A model generated the notes under the pieces. The model had not been told where the DNA came from. It searched no databases and saw only the letters and a program-made list of their open reading frames with translations. A stretch of DNA of 64,000 bases, from positions 124,001 to 188,000 of the forward strand of contig DATLOZ010000005.1 in assembly GCA_035535995.1 (NCBI GenBank). The letters are read 5' to 3'. The position numbers and the translations under genes are program-made. Shown here one piece after another: positions 41,424-49,367 of the stretch. The DNA comes from JANYCO01 sp035535995 (GTDB lineage Bacteria; Bacteroidota; Bacteroidia; Cytophagales; Cytophagaceae). Numbering within the stretch: position 1 is the first letter of the stretch; every line of letters begins with the position of its first letter.

Positions 41424-43232
41424 ATGTACGACAATAATCGCAGCGATAATTTATTAGTTGAAATAGCTTGGGAAGTATGTAACCAGGTAGGAGGAATTTA
41501 TACGGTGATCCGTACCAAAGTGCCGGCTATGAAAGAAAAATGGGGCGACAACTACTGTTTGATCGGTCCTTACCTGCATAGCAAGCTCCCTGCCGAATTT
41601 GAACCTTGCGAAGACAGCGATTCTCCTTTTGGAAAAGCAGTAGACAGGCTGCGTCAAATGGGTGTTGAAGTACATTACGGTCACTGGCTTGTATCGGGAA
41701 AACCATTGGTTGTATTGATCAACCCATACAGCATCTACCATCGCCTGGGCGAAGCCAAATACATGTTGTGGGAACACCATTCCATTTCTACACAAGAGGG
41801 CGATCATTTGATGGATCAGATTATTGCTTTCGGATTCCTGGTAAAACTTTTCCTTACCGAGCTTACCAATCCTGAAACTACACAGAAGCACGTAGTGGCG
41901 CATTTCCACGAATGGATGGTAGGTACTGCTATTCCGGAGTTGCGCTTCGAAAACAGAAATATTTCCATCGTTTTCACCACGCATGCTACCATCCTTGGTC
42001 GTTACCTGGCGATGAACGATCCCAATTTCTACGAACATCTTCCATTTTTTGACTGGCTCAATGAAGCCAAGAATTTTAATATAGAAGCTACCGCCCGGAT
42101 AGAACGTGCAGCTGCGCACGGTGCACATATATTTACCACCGTCAGTGAAGTGACTGCCCGTGAATGTGAATCACTTCTTGGAAGAAAACCAGATGTGATC
42201 CTTCCAAATGGACTGAACATCGAGCGTTTTACAGCTTTGCACGAATTCCAAAACTTGCACAAAGAATACAAAGACAAGATCCACCAGTTTGTGATGGGGC
42301 ATTTCTTCCAGAGTTATTCTTTCGACCTGGATAAAACAGTTTATTTCTTCACTTCCGGGCGATACGAATACAAGAACAAAGGGTTCGATCTTACCCTGGA
42401 GGCGCTGGCAAGACTGAACTGGAGAATGAAATCGGAGAACATCGATACTACCGTGGTGATGTTCTTCATTACCAAACAACCTTATCAAAGCATTAACCCT
42501 GCTGTGATCCAATCACGCGCGCAGATGCAAGAGATCGAACGTACCTGCGATGAGATCACAAAAATTGTAGCGGAAAAATTCTTCTATAGCACCGCTTCCC
42601 ATCCGGGAAATAAATTGCCAGACCTGAACAGTTTCATCGATGATTATTGGGCACTACGTCTGAAAAGAGAATTACAATCCTGGAAAACAAATAATCTTCC
42701 TTCTGTGGTGACACACAACCTATACAACGACGGAGGCGATGATATTCTGAACTATTTAAGATCTGCTAACCTGGTAAACAACCAGCACGATAAAGTGAAG
42801 ATCGTGTACCACCCTGATTTTATTGCACCGTCTAACCCATTGTTTGCAATGGAATACGGACAGTTTGTAAGAGGGTGTCACCTGGGTGTTTTCCCAAGCT
42901 ATTACGAACCATGGGGCTATACGCCATTAGAATGTATCGCAAGCGGCGTACCAACTGCAACCTCCGATCTGGCAGGTTTCGGAGAGTATGTAATGCAGAC
43001 AATCCCGGATCATGAGAGAAAAGGAATTTATGTTGTAAACAGGAAAAACAAATCATACAACGATGCTGCCCAGCAATTGGCAAATCAATTGTATGACTTT
43101 ATAAAACTTTCCCGTAAAGAAAGGATCACTCAACGAAACCGTGTGGAGCGTACTTCCGAGGCTTTTGACTGGCAGAACCTGAGCGTTCATTATGAGCGTG
43201 CGTATGAGCTGGCGTTGAAAAACAGACTGTAA
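41424..43232 (+). CDS. Glycogen synthase, eukaryote-like GT3 family
   Basis: This 602-residue retaining glycosyltransferase has the GT-B fold. The N-terminal glycine-rich LVEIAWEVCNQVGGIYTVIRTKVP and GPYLHSKLPAEFE match GT3 (yeast/animal-type) glycogen synthase rather than bacterial GT5 GlgA. Other landmarks are HFHEWMVG, TTHATILGRYLA, DVILPNGLNIERF, and the C-terminal donor site SYYEPWGYTPLECIASGVPT with the conserved Glu pair. The GT3 type usually uses UDP-glucose, though specificity here is unproven. It lacks the long regulatory tails of animal enzymes. It is monocistronic, followed by a complex palindromic repeat. Confidence 0.92.
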   Translation: MYDNNRSDNLLVEIAWEVCNQVGGIYTVIRTKVPAMKEKWGDNYCLIGPYLHSKLPAEFEPCEDSDSPFGKAVDRLRQMGVEVHYGHWLVSGKPLVVLINPYSIYHRLGEAKYMLWEHHSISTQEGDHLMDQIIAFGFLVKLFLTELTNPETTQKHVVAHFHEWMVGTAIPELRFENRNISIVFTTHATILGRYLAMNDPNFYEHLPFFDWLNEAKNFNIEATARIERAAAHGAHIFTTVSEVTARECESLLGRKPDVILPNGLNIERFTALHEFQNLHKEYKDKIHQFVMGHFFQSYSFDLDKTVYFFTSGRYEYKNKGFDLTLEALARLNWRMKSENIDTTVVMFFITKQPYQSINPAVIQSRAQMQEIERTCDEITKIVAEKFFYSTASHPGNKLPDLNSFIDDYWALRLKRELQSWKTNNLPSVVTHNLYNDGGDDILNYLRSANLVNNQHDKVKIVYHPDFIAPSNPLFAMEYGQFVRGCHLGVFPSYYEPWGYTPLECIASGVPTATSDLAGFGEYVMQTIPDHERKGIYVVNRKNKSYNDAAQQLANQLYDFIKLSRKERITQRNRVERTSEAFDWQNLSVHYERAYELALKNRL

Positions 43233-43237
43233 TTAAA

Positions 43238-43364
43238 GTTACGAATTATGAGTTATGACTGTTGAATTAGGATTGAGTTATGTAGTGAGTACAAAATACT
43301 ACGTACTCATAAACTCAATCCTCAATCATAACTCATAACTCATAATTCAAAATTCATAATTAAA
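43238..43364. repeat. Nested palindromic repeat downstream of glycogen synthase
   Basis: Outer arms belong to the TCATAACTCATAATTCAACATTCATAA family (ACGAATTATGAGTTATGACTG against TCATAACTCATAATTC). The inner arms GGATTGAGTTATG...GAGTAC and GTACTCATAAACTCAATCC form a second stem of about 20 bp. It fills the gap to the SPFH gene. Confidence 0.8.
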
Positions 43365-43386
43365 TCAAACCTTAACCCTTACACAC

Positions 43387-44322
43387 ATGTACTTTACTTA
43401 TTTTCTCATCTTTCTCATTATTATTGTTTTCTTCTCTTCGTTTGTAACGATCCAGCAAGGAAACGTGGGTGTGATCACCGTATTCGGAAAATACCGCAGG
43501 ATACTATCTCCAGGATTGAATTTTAAATTGCCTCTGATCGAGCAGATCTACAAAAAGATCTCCGTTCAGAACCGTTCTGCGGAAATGGAGTTTCAGGCTA
43601 CTACGCAAGACCAGGCAAATGTATTCTTCAAGGCAATGATCTTATATAGCGTTGTAGATCAGAAAGAAGAAACGGTTAAAAATGTAGCCTTTAAATTCGT
43701 TGACGAGCGCAGTTTTATGCAAGCGCTGGTAAGAACTGTGGAAGGAAATATCCGTGGTTTTGTAGCTACGAAAAAACAATCTGAGGTGCTTTCTCTAAGA
43801 GGCGAGATCGTAAGAGACGTAAAAGAAAACCTAGACCACACGCTGGAAGCATGGGGTTTCCACCTGATCGACCTTCAGCTGAACGATATCACATTTGACG
43901 ATGCGATCATGCGCTCAATGGCACAGGTAGTGGCTTCCAACAACCTGAAGGCTGCTGCGGAAAACGAAGGACAAGCATTGTTGATCACCAAAACCAAAGC
44001 TGCCGAAGCAGATGGTAATGCGATCAAGATCTCTGCAGAAGCAGAAAGACAAGCTGCACAGCTCAGAGGACAAGGAGTAGCCTTGTTCCGCCAGGAAGTA
44101 GCAAAAGGTATGGCGGAAGCAGCCAAAGAAATGCAGGTAGCAAATCTTGATACTTCTGTAATTCTCTTCTCGATGTGGACAGAAGCGATCAAACATTTTG
44201 CTGAAAATGGCAAAGGAAATACCATCTTCCTGGATGGCTCTTCTGAAAACATGCAGCGCACCATGCAGCAGATGATGTCGATGATCAGTGCAGATATGTA
44301 TAAAAATCAGCAGAAGCGATAA
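43387..44322 (+). CDS. SPFH/Band 7 membrane protein
   Basis: This 311-residue protein has an N-terminal membrane anchor (residues 1-22, Phe/Ile-rich). The SPFH domain (about 25-200) includes QQGNVGVITVFGKYRRILSPGLNFKLPLIEQIYKKISVQ and QLNDITFDDAIMRSMA. An Ala/Glu/Lys-rich coiled coil (about 195-260) follows. Such proteins oligomerise on membranes and stabilise other membrane proteins, often with FtsH-like proteases. There is no NfeD-type partner beside it. A strong palindromic terminator follows. Confidence 0.93.
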   Translation: MYFTYFLIFLIIIVFFSSFVTIQQGNVGVITVFGKYRRILSPGLNFKLPLIEQIYKKISVQNRSAEMEFQATTQDQANVFFKAMILYSVVDQKEETVKNVAFKFVDERSFMQALVRTVEGNIRGFVATKKQSEVLSLRGEIVRDVKENLDHTLEAWGFHLIDLQLNDITFDDAIMRSMAQVVASNNLKAAAENEGQALLITKTKAAEADGNAIKISAEAERQAAQLRGQGVALFRQEVAKGMAEAAKEMQVANLDTSVILFSMWTEAIKHFAENGKGNTIFLDGSSENMQRTMQQMMSMISADMYKNQQKR

Positions 44323-44348
44323 TTTTTTTAAAATAATGCTGGATATTG

Positions 44349-44400
44349 ATGCCAGATACCGGATAAGTATACACTTTTATCCGGTATCTGGCATTTTTTC
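44349..44400 (+). terminator. Perfect 18-bp stem with T-tract; GGATACCAGATACCGGAT repeat, copy 3
   Basis: ATGCCAGATACCGGATAA (44349-44366) pairs perfectly with 44377-44394 around a ten-base loop and is followed by six T. It belongs to the repeat family at 12282 and 41236, and here works as the terminator of the SPFH gene. Confidence 0.85.
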
Positions 44401-44468
44401 TTGTATCACTCTCCACTTTATGTAAATTTTTTAAAATATCCTGTAACAAACCTGACACAGAGTATTTT

Positions 44469-44476
44469 TATTTTTG
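44469..44476 (+). promoter_or_regulatory. -7 promoter element for the lipoprotein hydrolase
   Basis: TATTTTTG is an exact TAnnTTTG match, 51-58 bases before the start at 44527. No -33 TTTG is clear. Confidence 0.5.
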
Positions 44477-44526
44477 CTCCATAGTTTTTTGAAGAAACTT
44501 TTTGAGATGATTTTTACTACCCACAA

Positions 44527-45393
44527 ATGAAAAAGATAGGCCTACTAATATATATTATTTTATACATCCTGATCATGACTTCGCTGGCGGCTTGTACGCA
44601 AGAGCATAAAGAAATCAAAAGAGATCATGCAGAGATTAATTATACTGTAACAGGTAAGGGCGATACTACCCTCCTCTTTGTCCACGGCTCGTACATTGAT
44701 CAATCCTATTGGAAAGAACAAGTGACGCATTTTAATCCACGATATAAAGTAGTGACGTTTGATCTTCCCGGACATGGTAAATCGGGAAGGAACCGTAAGG
44801 ACTGGTCGGTAAAAGGTTTTGCAGAAGATGTATCTACCCTGATCGATGAGCTGGACTTGAAGAACGTAGTATTGATAGGCCATTCCATGGGAGGAGATAT
44901 TAATCTTATCGCAGCTACCGCACATCCGGAACATATAGCTGGGTTTGTCGGGATCGATAATTTTAAAAACGTCGCCATGTCCTTGCCACAAACAACAGTC
45001 GATAGCATTATGAAAAAGCTGATCAGTGATTTTGCCGATACGAACGAGGAATTTGCACGAAAGATGTTGCTCACGCAAAATACTTCCTTGGGAATAACCG
45101 AAAAAATTGTAAAAGCCTACCGCTGCGCCTACGAACCGATGAGCCTGGCCATTATGCCGGAAATCCTGCATATGGCCGGTACTGAAAAAGAATTGCTCCC
45201 CAAACTCTCAAAGAAATTATACCTCATAAATGTAGACTACTCTCCTACCAACGAAGAACCGTTGAAACGCTATCCTGGCAAGGGATACGAGCTTATGCAT
45301 TTAGAAGGCACATGCCATTTTCCCATGATCGAAAAACCTGTCGAGCTGAACCAGCTTATCGCGCAGGCGCTTTATAAGATAGGACAAAAGTAA
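44527..45393 (+). CDS. Lipoprotein alpha/beta hydrolase
   Basis: This 288-residue protein has a lipoprotein signal with lipobox LAAC (about residue 22). Hydrolase motifs are LLFVHGSYIDQ, VVTFDLPGHGKS, the nucleophile elbow GHSMGGDI with Ser, and the catalytic His in GTCHFPM near the C-terminus. The acid is probably the Asp in LINVDYSPTNEE. It resembles epoxide-hydrolase or haloperoxidase-like esterases; the substrate is unknown. It is separate in sequence from the lipoprotein hydrolase at 39633. Confidence 0.9.
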   Translation: MKKIGLLIYIILYILIMTSLAACTQEHKEIKRDHAEINYTVTGKGDTTLLFVHGSYIDQSYWKEQVTHFNPRYKVVTFDLPGHGKSGRNRKDWSVKGFAEDVSTLIDELDLKNVVLIGHSMGGDINLIAATAHPEHIAGFVGIDNFKNVAMSLPQTTVDSIMKKLISDFADTNEEFARKMLLTQNTSLGITEKIVKAYRCAYEPMSLAIMPEILHMAGTEKELLPKLSKKLYLINVDYSPTNEEPLKRYPGKGYELMHLEGTCHFPMIEKPVELNQLIAQALYKIGQK

Positions 45394-45394
45394 T

Positions 45395-45453
45395 TATGAT
45401 GAATAAAGAAGAAAGATCAACTCAGCATTCATGACTCATAATTCATAATTTTA
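45395..45453. repeat. TCATAACTCATAATTCAACATTCATAA family repeat, degraded
   Basis: AATTATGATGAAT faces ATTCATGACTCATAATTCATAATTTT. It starts two bases after the hydrolase stop codon. Confidence 0.6.
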
Positions 45454-45517
45454 AATCATTTGCAGCCAGTCTGTTTTTTGATTATCTTTATAGGAAGCAA
45501 TGGACAAGCTTTTTCCC

Positions 45518-45946
45518 ATGAAGAAAGTATTTATTTTTATTTTTTTATTCCTACTCTCCTATGCCGGATATAGCCAATCCATCGATTCAATCATAGTTTA
45601 TAAGGGTGGTGGTTTTTCAGGAATGATACAGGCCTACAAATTGCTTAAAAAGGAAGTATACAGAGGAAAAGGAATGGCTACTGTAAAATATACTGACAGA
45701 GCATATCCGAAAAAAACACAGTACGAACAACTCAAAACTATTTACGAGGAATCGGGAAAACTTTTTCTTCAAAAAAATGGATTTAATTTTCCTTCCAACG
45801 TATACTACACCATTGAAATATATTCGAAGGGGAATACTATAAAATATACATGGGGAGATCCGACATTTGAGGCTCCCAAAGAAGTACTCAATCTCTATAA
45901 CCGTATCGAAATCCTTGTCAAAGAATTGAAATTTCAAACAAAATGA
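45518..45946 (+). CDS. Exported protein overlapping the M4 peptidase gene
   Basis: The ATG at 45518 (MKKVFIFIFLFLLSYAGYSQ) gives a standard signal peptide; an ATG six codons upstream is also possible. The mature domain of about 122 residues contains IYVYKGGGFSGMIQAY-like N-terminal sequence (actual SIIVYKGGGFSGMIQAYKLL) and WGDPTFEAPKEVLNLYNRI. This suggests a small alpha/beta domain; the family is not recognised. The stop overlaps the start of the metallopeptidase gene by ATGA, so the two are translationally coupled. By position it could be an inhibitor or helper of the peptidase, but this is inference only. Confidence 0.7.
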   Translation: MKKVFIFIFLFLLSYAGYSQSIDSIIVYKGGGFSGMIQAYKLLKKEVYRGKGMATVKYTDRAYPKKTQYEQLKTIYEESGKLFLQKNGFNFPSNVYYTIEIYSKGNTIKYTWGDPTFEAPKEVLNLYNRIEILVKELKFQTK

Positions 45947-48900
45947 AATCAGCTAAAAGATTCTTCTTCTTGCTCCTTTTAATAGGGAGCGCTTCCTCCT
46001 TGTTTGCACAGAACAAAAGTAAAAGTGCCTTTGAAGTAAAAAAACATAAAGATACAATTCTTGACAAATCTTCCCTCCACACAGAAACCCGCAATGGCCG
46101 GCAGGTAATGCGCGAATCGCAGGAGCGAAAATACAAACCGGTTCAGCAAGAGCCAGGCAGCAAACTGGCGGTGCAGAAAAGTCTCCGGTCTGCCAATCCG
46201 CACGAGGCGCATTTTTCTTCTGAAACAGGATTACCAATTTTTATCAAAACAAAACGCACGATCGATTCCAAAGGCTTGCGGATCGAACGAAGAGGCGATG
46301 CTAAACAGGAATGTTTTGCTTACCTGAAAGAACTCGGAAGCATTACCAGGATCGCAACACCGGAAGAATCATTCGTAATAAAAAAAGTAGAACGTGAGAC
46401 GAACGGGAAACTACATATTCGTCTTGGTCAGAAATACCAGGGCATTTCAGTCTATGGCTCAGAAGCAATTGTACACCTTGATGCTGCCGGAAACGGAGAA
46501 ATGTTTAACGGAAAATTTCATGTGATCAGTTCAGCAAAGGTATCCGAGCTTCATCCTACCCTTACCGCACAGGCGGCCTTAGACCACGTGATAACTGATC
46601 TGTCTGCCAAAACAATTTACCGGACGCTAAGCCCGATGGAAAAAAAATGGCTCGACTATGAAATGCCTTCTGTAGATACTGTATTGTACGAAGACAAAGC
46701 GATAGTGAGCAGCTATTTGTTAGCATATCATATTTCTATTCACCCTAATTTTACAGAACACTGGGAGTACGTGGTAGATGCGAACACGGGAAGAATTTTA
46801 GAAGGGTATAAAAATACCTGTCACGCAGACGGCCCACGTACTGCGGCTGCCACGGATTTAAATAGCAATACGCAAACTATCAATACTATTCAGAAAGGCT
46901 CACAGTATTTGTTGCAGGATCTGTCCAGAACTATGTACAATACTACCGATAGCAGCGGCCAGATCATTACATTGGATGCAAACTTTACCTATGGCGATAA
47001 TTTTAACGTACAGTCTATCGTTTCAGGCAATAATACTTGGAATCCGATCGCAGTATCGGCGCACTACAATGCAGGTATAGCCTATGAATATTACAGAACA
47101 CAGCACAATAGAAATTCCATCGACGGCAACGGCGGCACTATTTATTCCTTTATCAATGTGTCCGATCCTGAAACAGGCGATCATGCATTTGACAATGCTT
47201 TTTGGAATAATAAATTCATGTACTACGGAAACGGTGGCTCCTACTTCAAGCCACTGGCGGGGGGTGTAGATGTAGGAGGGCATGAAATGACACACGGCGT
47301 GGTACAAAATTCTGCCAATCTTAAATACTTAGGTGAATCCGGTGCCATCAACGAATCAATGGCCGATATCTTTGGAACCATGATGGATTCTACCGATTGG
47401 TTGATCGGGGAAGATGTAATCCTGCTTTCCGCCTTTCCTTCCGGTGCGCTACGTTCGCTAGCAGATCCGCACAACGGAGGAACTTCACTCAACGACCTGG
47501 GCTATCAGCCAAGAGTAGTAAGTGAAAAATACATAGGCTCACAGGATAATGGAGGCGTGCACATTAATAGTGGAATTCCAAACTGGGCCTTTTATAAGTT
47601 TGCTACCGCCATTGGCAGCCGCTACAAGGCTTCTATGGTGTACTACCATACATTGACAACTTATCTTACCGCCAATTCTCAATTCATAGATCTGCGTCTG
47701 GCAGTGATCCAGTCGGCAAACGATCTTTATAGCGCTGATCCTTCCATCGCTACTGCTGCGGGACTAGCCTTTGATGCGGTAGGAATAATGGATGGCACCG
47801 GCACTAATACGAATAATTCCAACACTGCCACATTGCCTTTGAATCCTGGTACGGAATATCTTCTCTCCTATAATACCGATACAGGCTATCCTTCCTATGG
47901 TTTGATGCGCTCGGATGATCAGGGAAACAGCAACTCTTTTTCGATACTGACAGGTATGTCTGTAGGAAATAAACCAAGTGTGACCGACGATGGAAAAACT
48001 TGTGTATATGTAGGAACTGATCAAAAAATTCATAAGATCAACGTTAATCCTTCGTCTTCTGTAAATAATACAATTATTGAAAATACAGCCATATGGTCGA
48101 GCGTGGCGATCTCTAAGGATGGAAAAAGAATAGCTGCTACCACCATCGACCAGGATACTTCTATTTATATAATTGATCTGGCAAGTGGGCAGATGGTGAG
48201 GTTTATTCTTTACAATCCAACTTATACGCAAGGCGTGAAATCAGATGGCCCTGTATATGCCGATGGTATGGAATGGGATTATACAGGAGAATATCTTGTG
48301 TACGATTGTTTCAACGAAGTAACCGCTACAGGCCAGGATAATCTTGAGTACTGGGATATCAACCTTTTGCATGTATGGGATAATGTAACCAACAATTTCA
48401 GCGACGGTGAAGTATCCAAACTTTTCAATAACCTCGGGCCTGGCGAAGGTGTGGGAAATCCTGCGTTTGCAAAAAATTCTCCTAACATTCTTGCCTTCGA
48501 TTACGAGGATGATAATTCCGGTAGCTTCGCAGTTTTAGGACTCGATTTACAATCCAATAATCTTGATGTTATAGCAGTAAATAATTACCTGGGCTGGCCT
48601 TCGTACGATCGTACCGACAGTCGTGTAGCTTATACTGGAGATGATGGAAGTGGGAATCTCAATGTTTATTATACTTCTCTCAATGCCGATAAAATTTCTT
48701 CCTCCGGCACTGAAAACGGACTAATACCAGAAGCCATGTGGCCTGTCTATTATACAGTAGGTACAAGAAATATTACTACAGACATATTGCAGGAAAATAA
48801 TACAGAAAGCACAACATTAACACTCTATCCAAACCCTACGCGTAATGAGCTGTCTCTAGCGATTCCAAAAGGCACCGGCAATTTCTCGATCGAGATTTTG

Positions 48901-49056
48901 AATCAGTTGGGACAAACGATGTATAGCAAAAATTATTCTTCAACGGATGAAACAATTTCTCTCAATGTAACCGATCTCCCATCGGGCGTGTATTCTCTGC
49001 ATTTTAAAGGAGAAGAAAATACAGTTTCCAAAAAATTTGTGAAGCAAGATAGGTAA
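45943..49056 (+). CDS. M4 (thermolysin-like) metallopeptidase with propeller region and T9SS tail
   Basis: This 1037-residue exported protein has a signal peptide ending SLFAQ. An FTP/PepSY-type propeptide follows (about 95-280). The M4 catalytic domain (about 300-620) has the zinc ligands H447/H451 with E448 (GGHEMTHGVV), the third ligand E471 (GAINESMAD), and a downstream NGGVHINSGIPNWAFY containing the catalytic His. A WD40/DPP4-like beta-propeller segment (about 640-940) is next. The C-terminal T9SS type A sorting domain (about 960-1037) has LTLYPNPTRNELSL and ends VSKKFVKQDR. It should be released or attached at the cell surface by type IX secretion. It is convergent with another T9SS peptidase across a repeat block. 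Confidence 0.95.
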   Translation: MKSAKRFFFLLLLIGSASSLFAQNKSKSAFEVKKHKDTILDKSSLHTETRNGRQVMRESQERKYKPVQQEPGSKLAVQKSLRSANPHEAHFSSETGLPIFIKTKRTIDSKGLRIERRGDAKQECFAYLKELGSITRIATPEESFVIKKVERETNGKLHIRLGQKYQGISVYGSEAIVHLDAAGNGEMFNGKFHVISSAKVSELHPTLTAQAALDHVITDLSAKTIYRTLSPMEKKWLDYEMPSVDTVLYEDKAIVSSYLLAYHISIHPNFTEHWEYVVDANTGRILEGYKNTCHADGPRTAAATDLNSNTQTINTIQKGSQYLLQDLSRTMYNTTDSSGQIITLDANFTYGDNFNVQSIVSGNNTWNPIAVSAHYNAGIAYEYYRTQHNRNSIDGNGGTIYSFINVSDPETGDHAFDNAFWNNKFMYYGNGGSYFKPLAGGVDVGGHEMTHGVVQNSANLKYLGESGAINESMADIFGTMMDSTDWLIGEDVILLSAFPSGALRSLADPHNGGTSLNDLGYQPRVVSEKYIGSQDNGGVHINSGIPNWAFYKFATAIGSRYKASMVYYHTLTTYLTANSQFIDLRLAVIQSANDLYSADPSIATAAGLAFDAVGIMDGTGTNTNNSNTATLPLNPGTEYLLSYNTDTGYPSYGLMRSDDQGNSNSFSILTGMSVGNKPSVTDDGKTCVYVGTDQKIHKINVNPSSSVNNTIIENTAIWSSVAISKDGKRIAATTIDQDTSIYIIDLASGQMVRFILYNPTYTQGVKSDGPVYADGMEWDYTGEYLVYDCFNEVTATGQDNLEYWDINLLHVWDNVTNNFSDGEVSKLFNNLGPGEGVGNPAFAKNSPNILAFDYEDDNSGSFAVLGLDLQSNNLDVIAVNNYLGWPSYDRTDSRVAYTGDDGSGNLNVYYTSLNADKISSSGTENGLIPEAMWPVYYTVGTRNITTDILQENNTESTTLTLYPNPTRNELSLAIPKGTGNFSIEILNQLGQTMYSKNYSSTDETISLNVTDLPSGVYSLHFKGEENTVSKKFVKQDR

Positions 49057-49130
49057 TAAATTATGAGTGTTGAGTTATGAATTATGAATGAAAAAGTAAC
49101 TCAACATTCAACATTCATAACTCATAACTA
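49057..49130. repeat. TCATAACTCATAATTCAACATTCATAA family repeat after the M4 gene
   Basis: AAATTATGAGTGTTGAGTTATGAATTATGAAT faces CAACATTCAACATTCATAACTCATAA. The right part is also the start of the direct repeat at 49087-49151. Confidence 0.75.
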
Positions 49131-49151
49131 AATTTTAACTATTCTAGTCTT
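49087..49151. repeat. Left 65-bp direct repeat, with a copy of the S8 gene tail
   Basis: It matches 49303-49367 over 65 bases with one mismatch. Read on the minus strand its right end encodes KTRIVK followed by a stop, a duplicate of the last codons of the S8 peptidase gene. Together the two copies bracket the double-hairpin element. Confidence 0.9.
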
Positions 49152-49152
49152 T

Positions 49153-49300
49153 TGTTCGCTCAGAGTCTCCCGCGTAGAAACGTTTGCAGGGGACTCTGAG
49201 CTGTTGGAATCAAATGTAGAGGTTCTTTTACAAGCTCAGAGTCCCCTGGTAAAGCTGTTGTTAAATTTTACGTTCGGGGTGCGGGAGACTCTGAGCAGAC
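49153..49300. repeat. Double-hairpin repeat element, copy 2 (inverted relative to copy 1)
   Basis: It begins GTTCGCTCAGAGTCTCCCGC and ends GCGGGAGACTCTGAGCAGAC. Hairpin one is GCTCAGAGTCTCCCGCG...CAGGGGACTCTGAGC; hairpin two is GCTCAGAGTCCCCTGG...GCGGGAGACTCTGAGC. The reverse complement aligns along its whole length with 11404-11571, apart from an insertion of about 20 bases in the latter near 11531-11550. Confidence 0.88.
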
Positions 49301-49302
49301 TA

Positions 49303-49367
49303 AATGAAAAAGTAACTCAACATTCAACATTCATAACTCATAACTAATTTTTAACTATTCTAGTCTT
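49303..49367. repeat. Right 65-bp direct repeat, overlapping the S8 peptidase 3' end
   Basis: It is the partner of 49087-49151. Bases 49344-49367 are the last codons and stop of the S8 peptidase gene. Confidence 0.9.
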
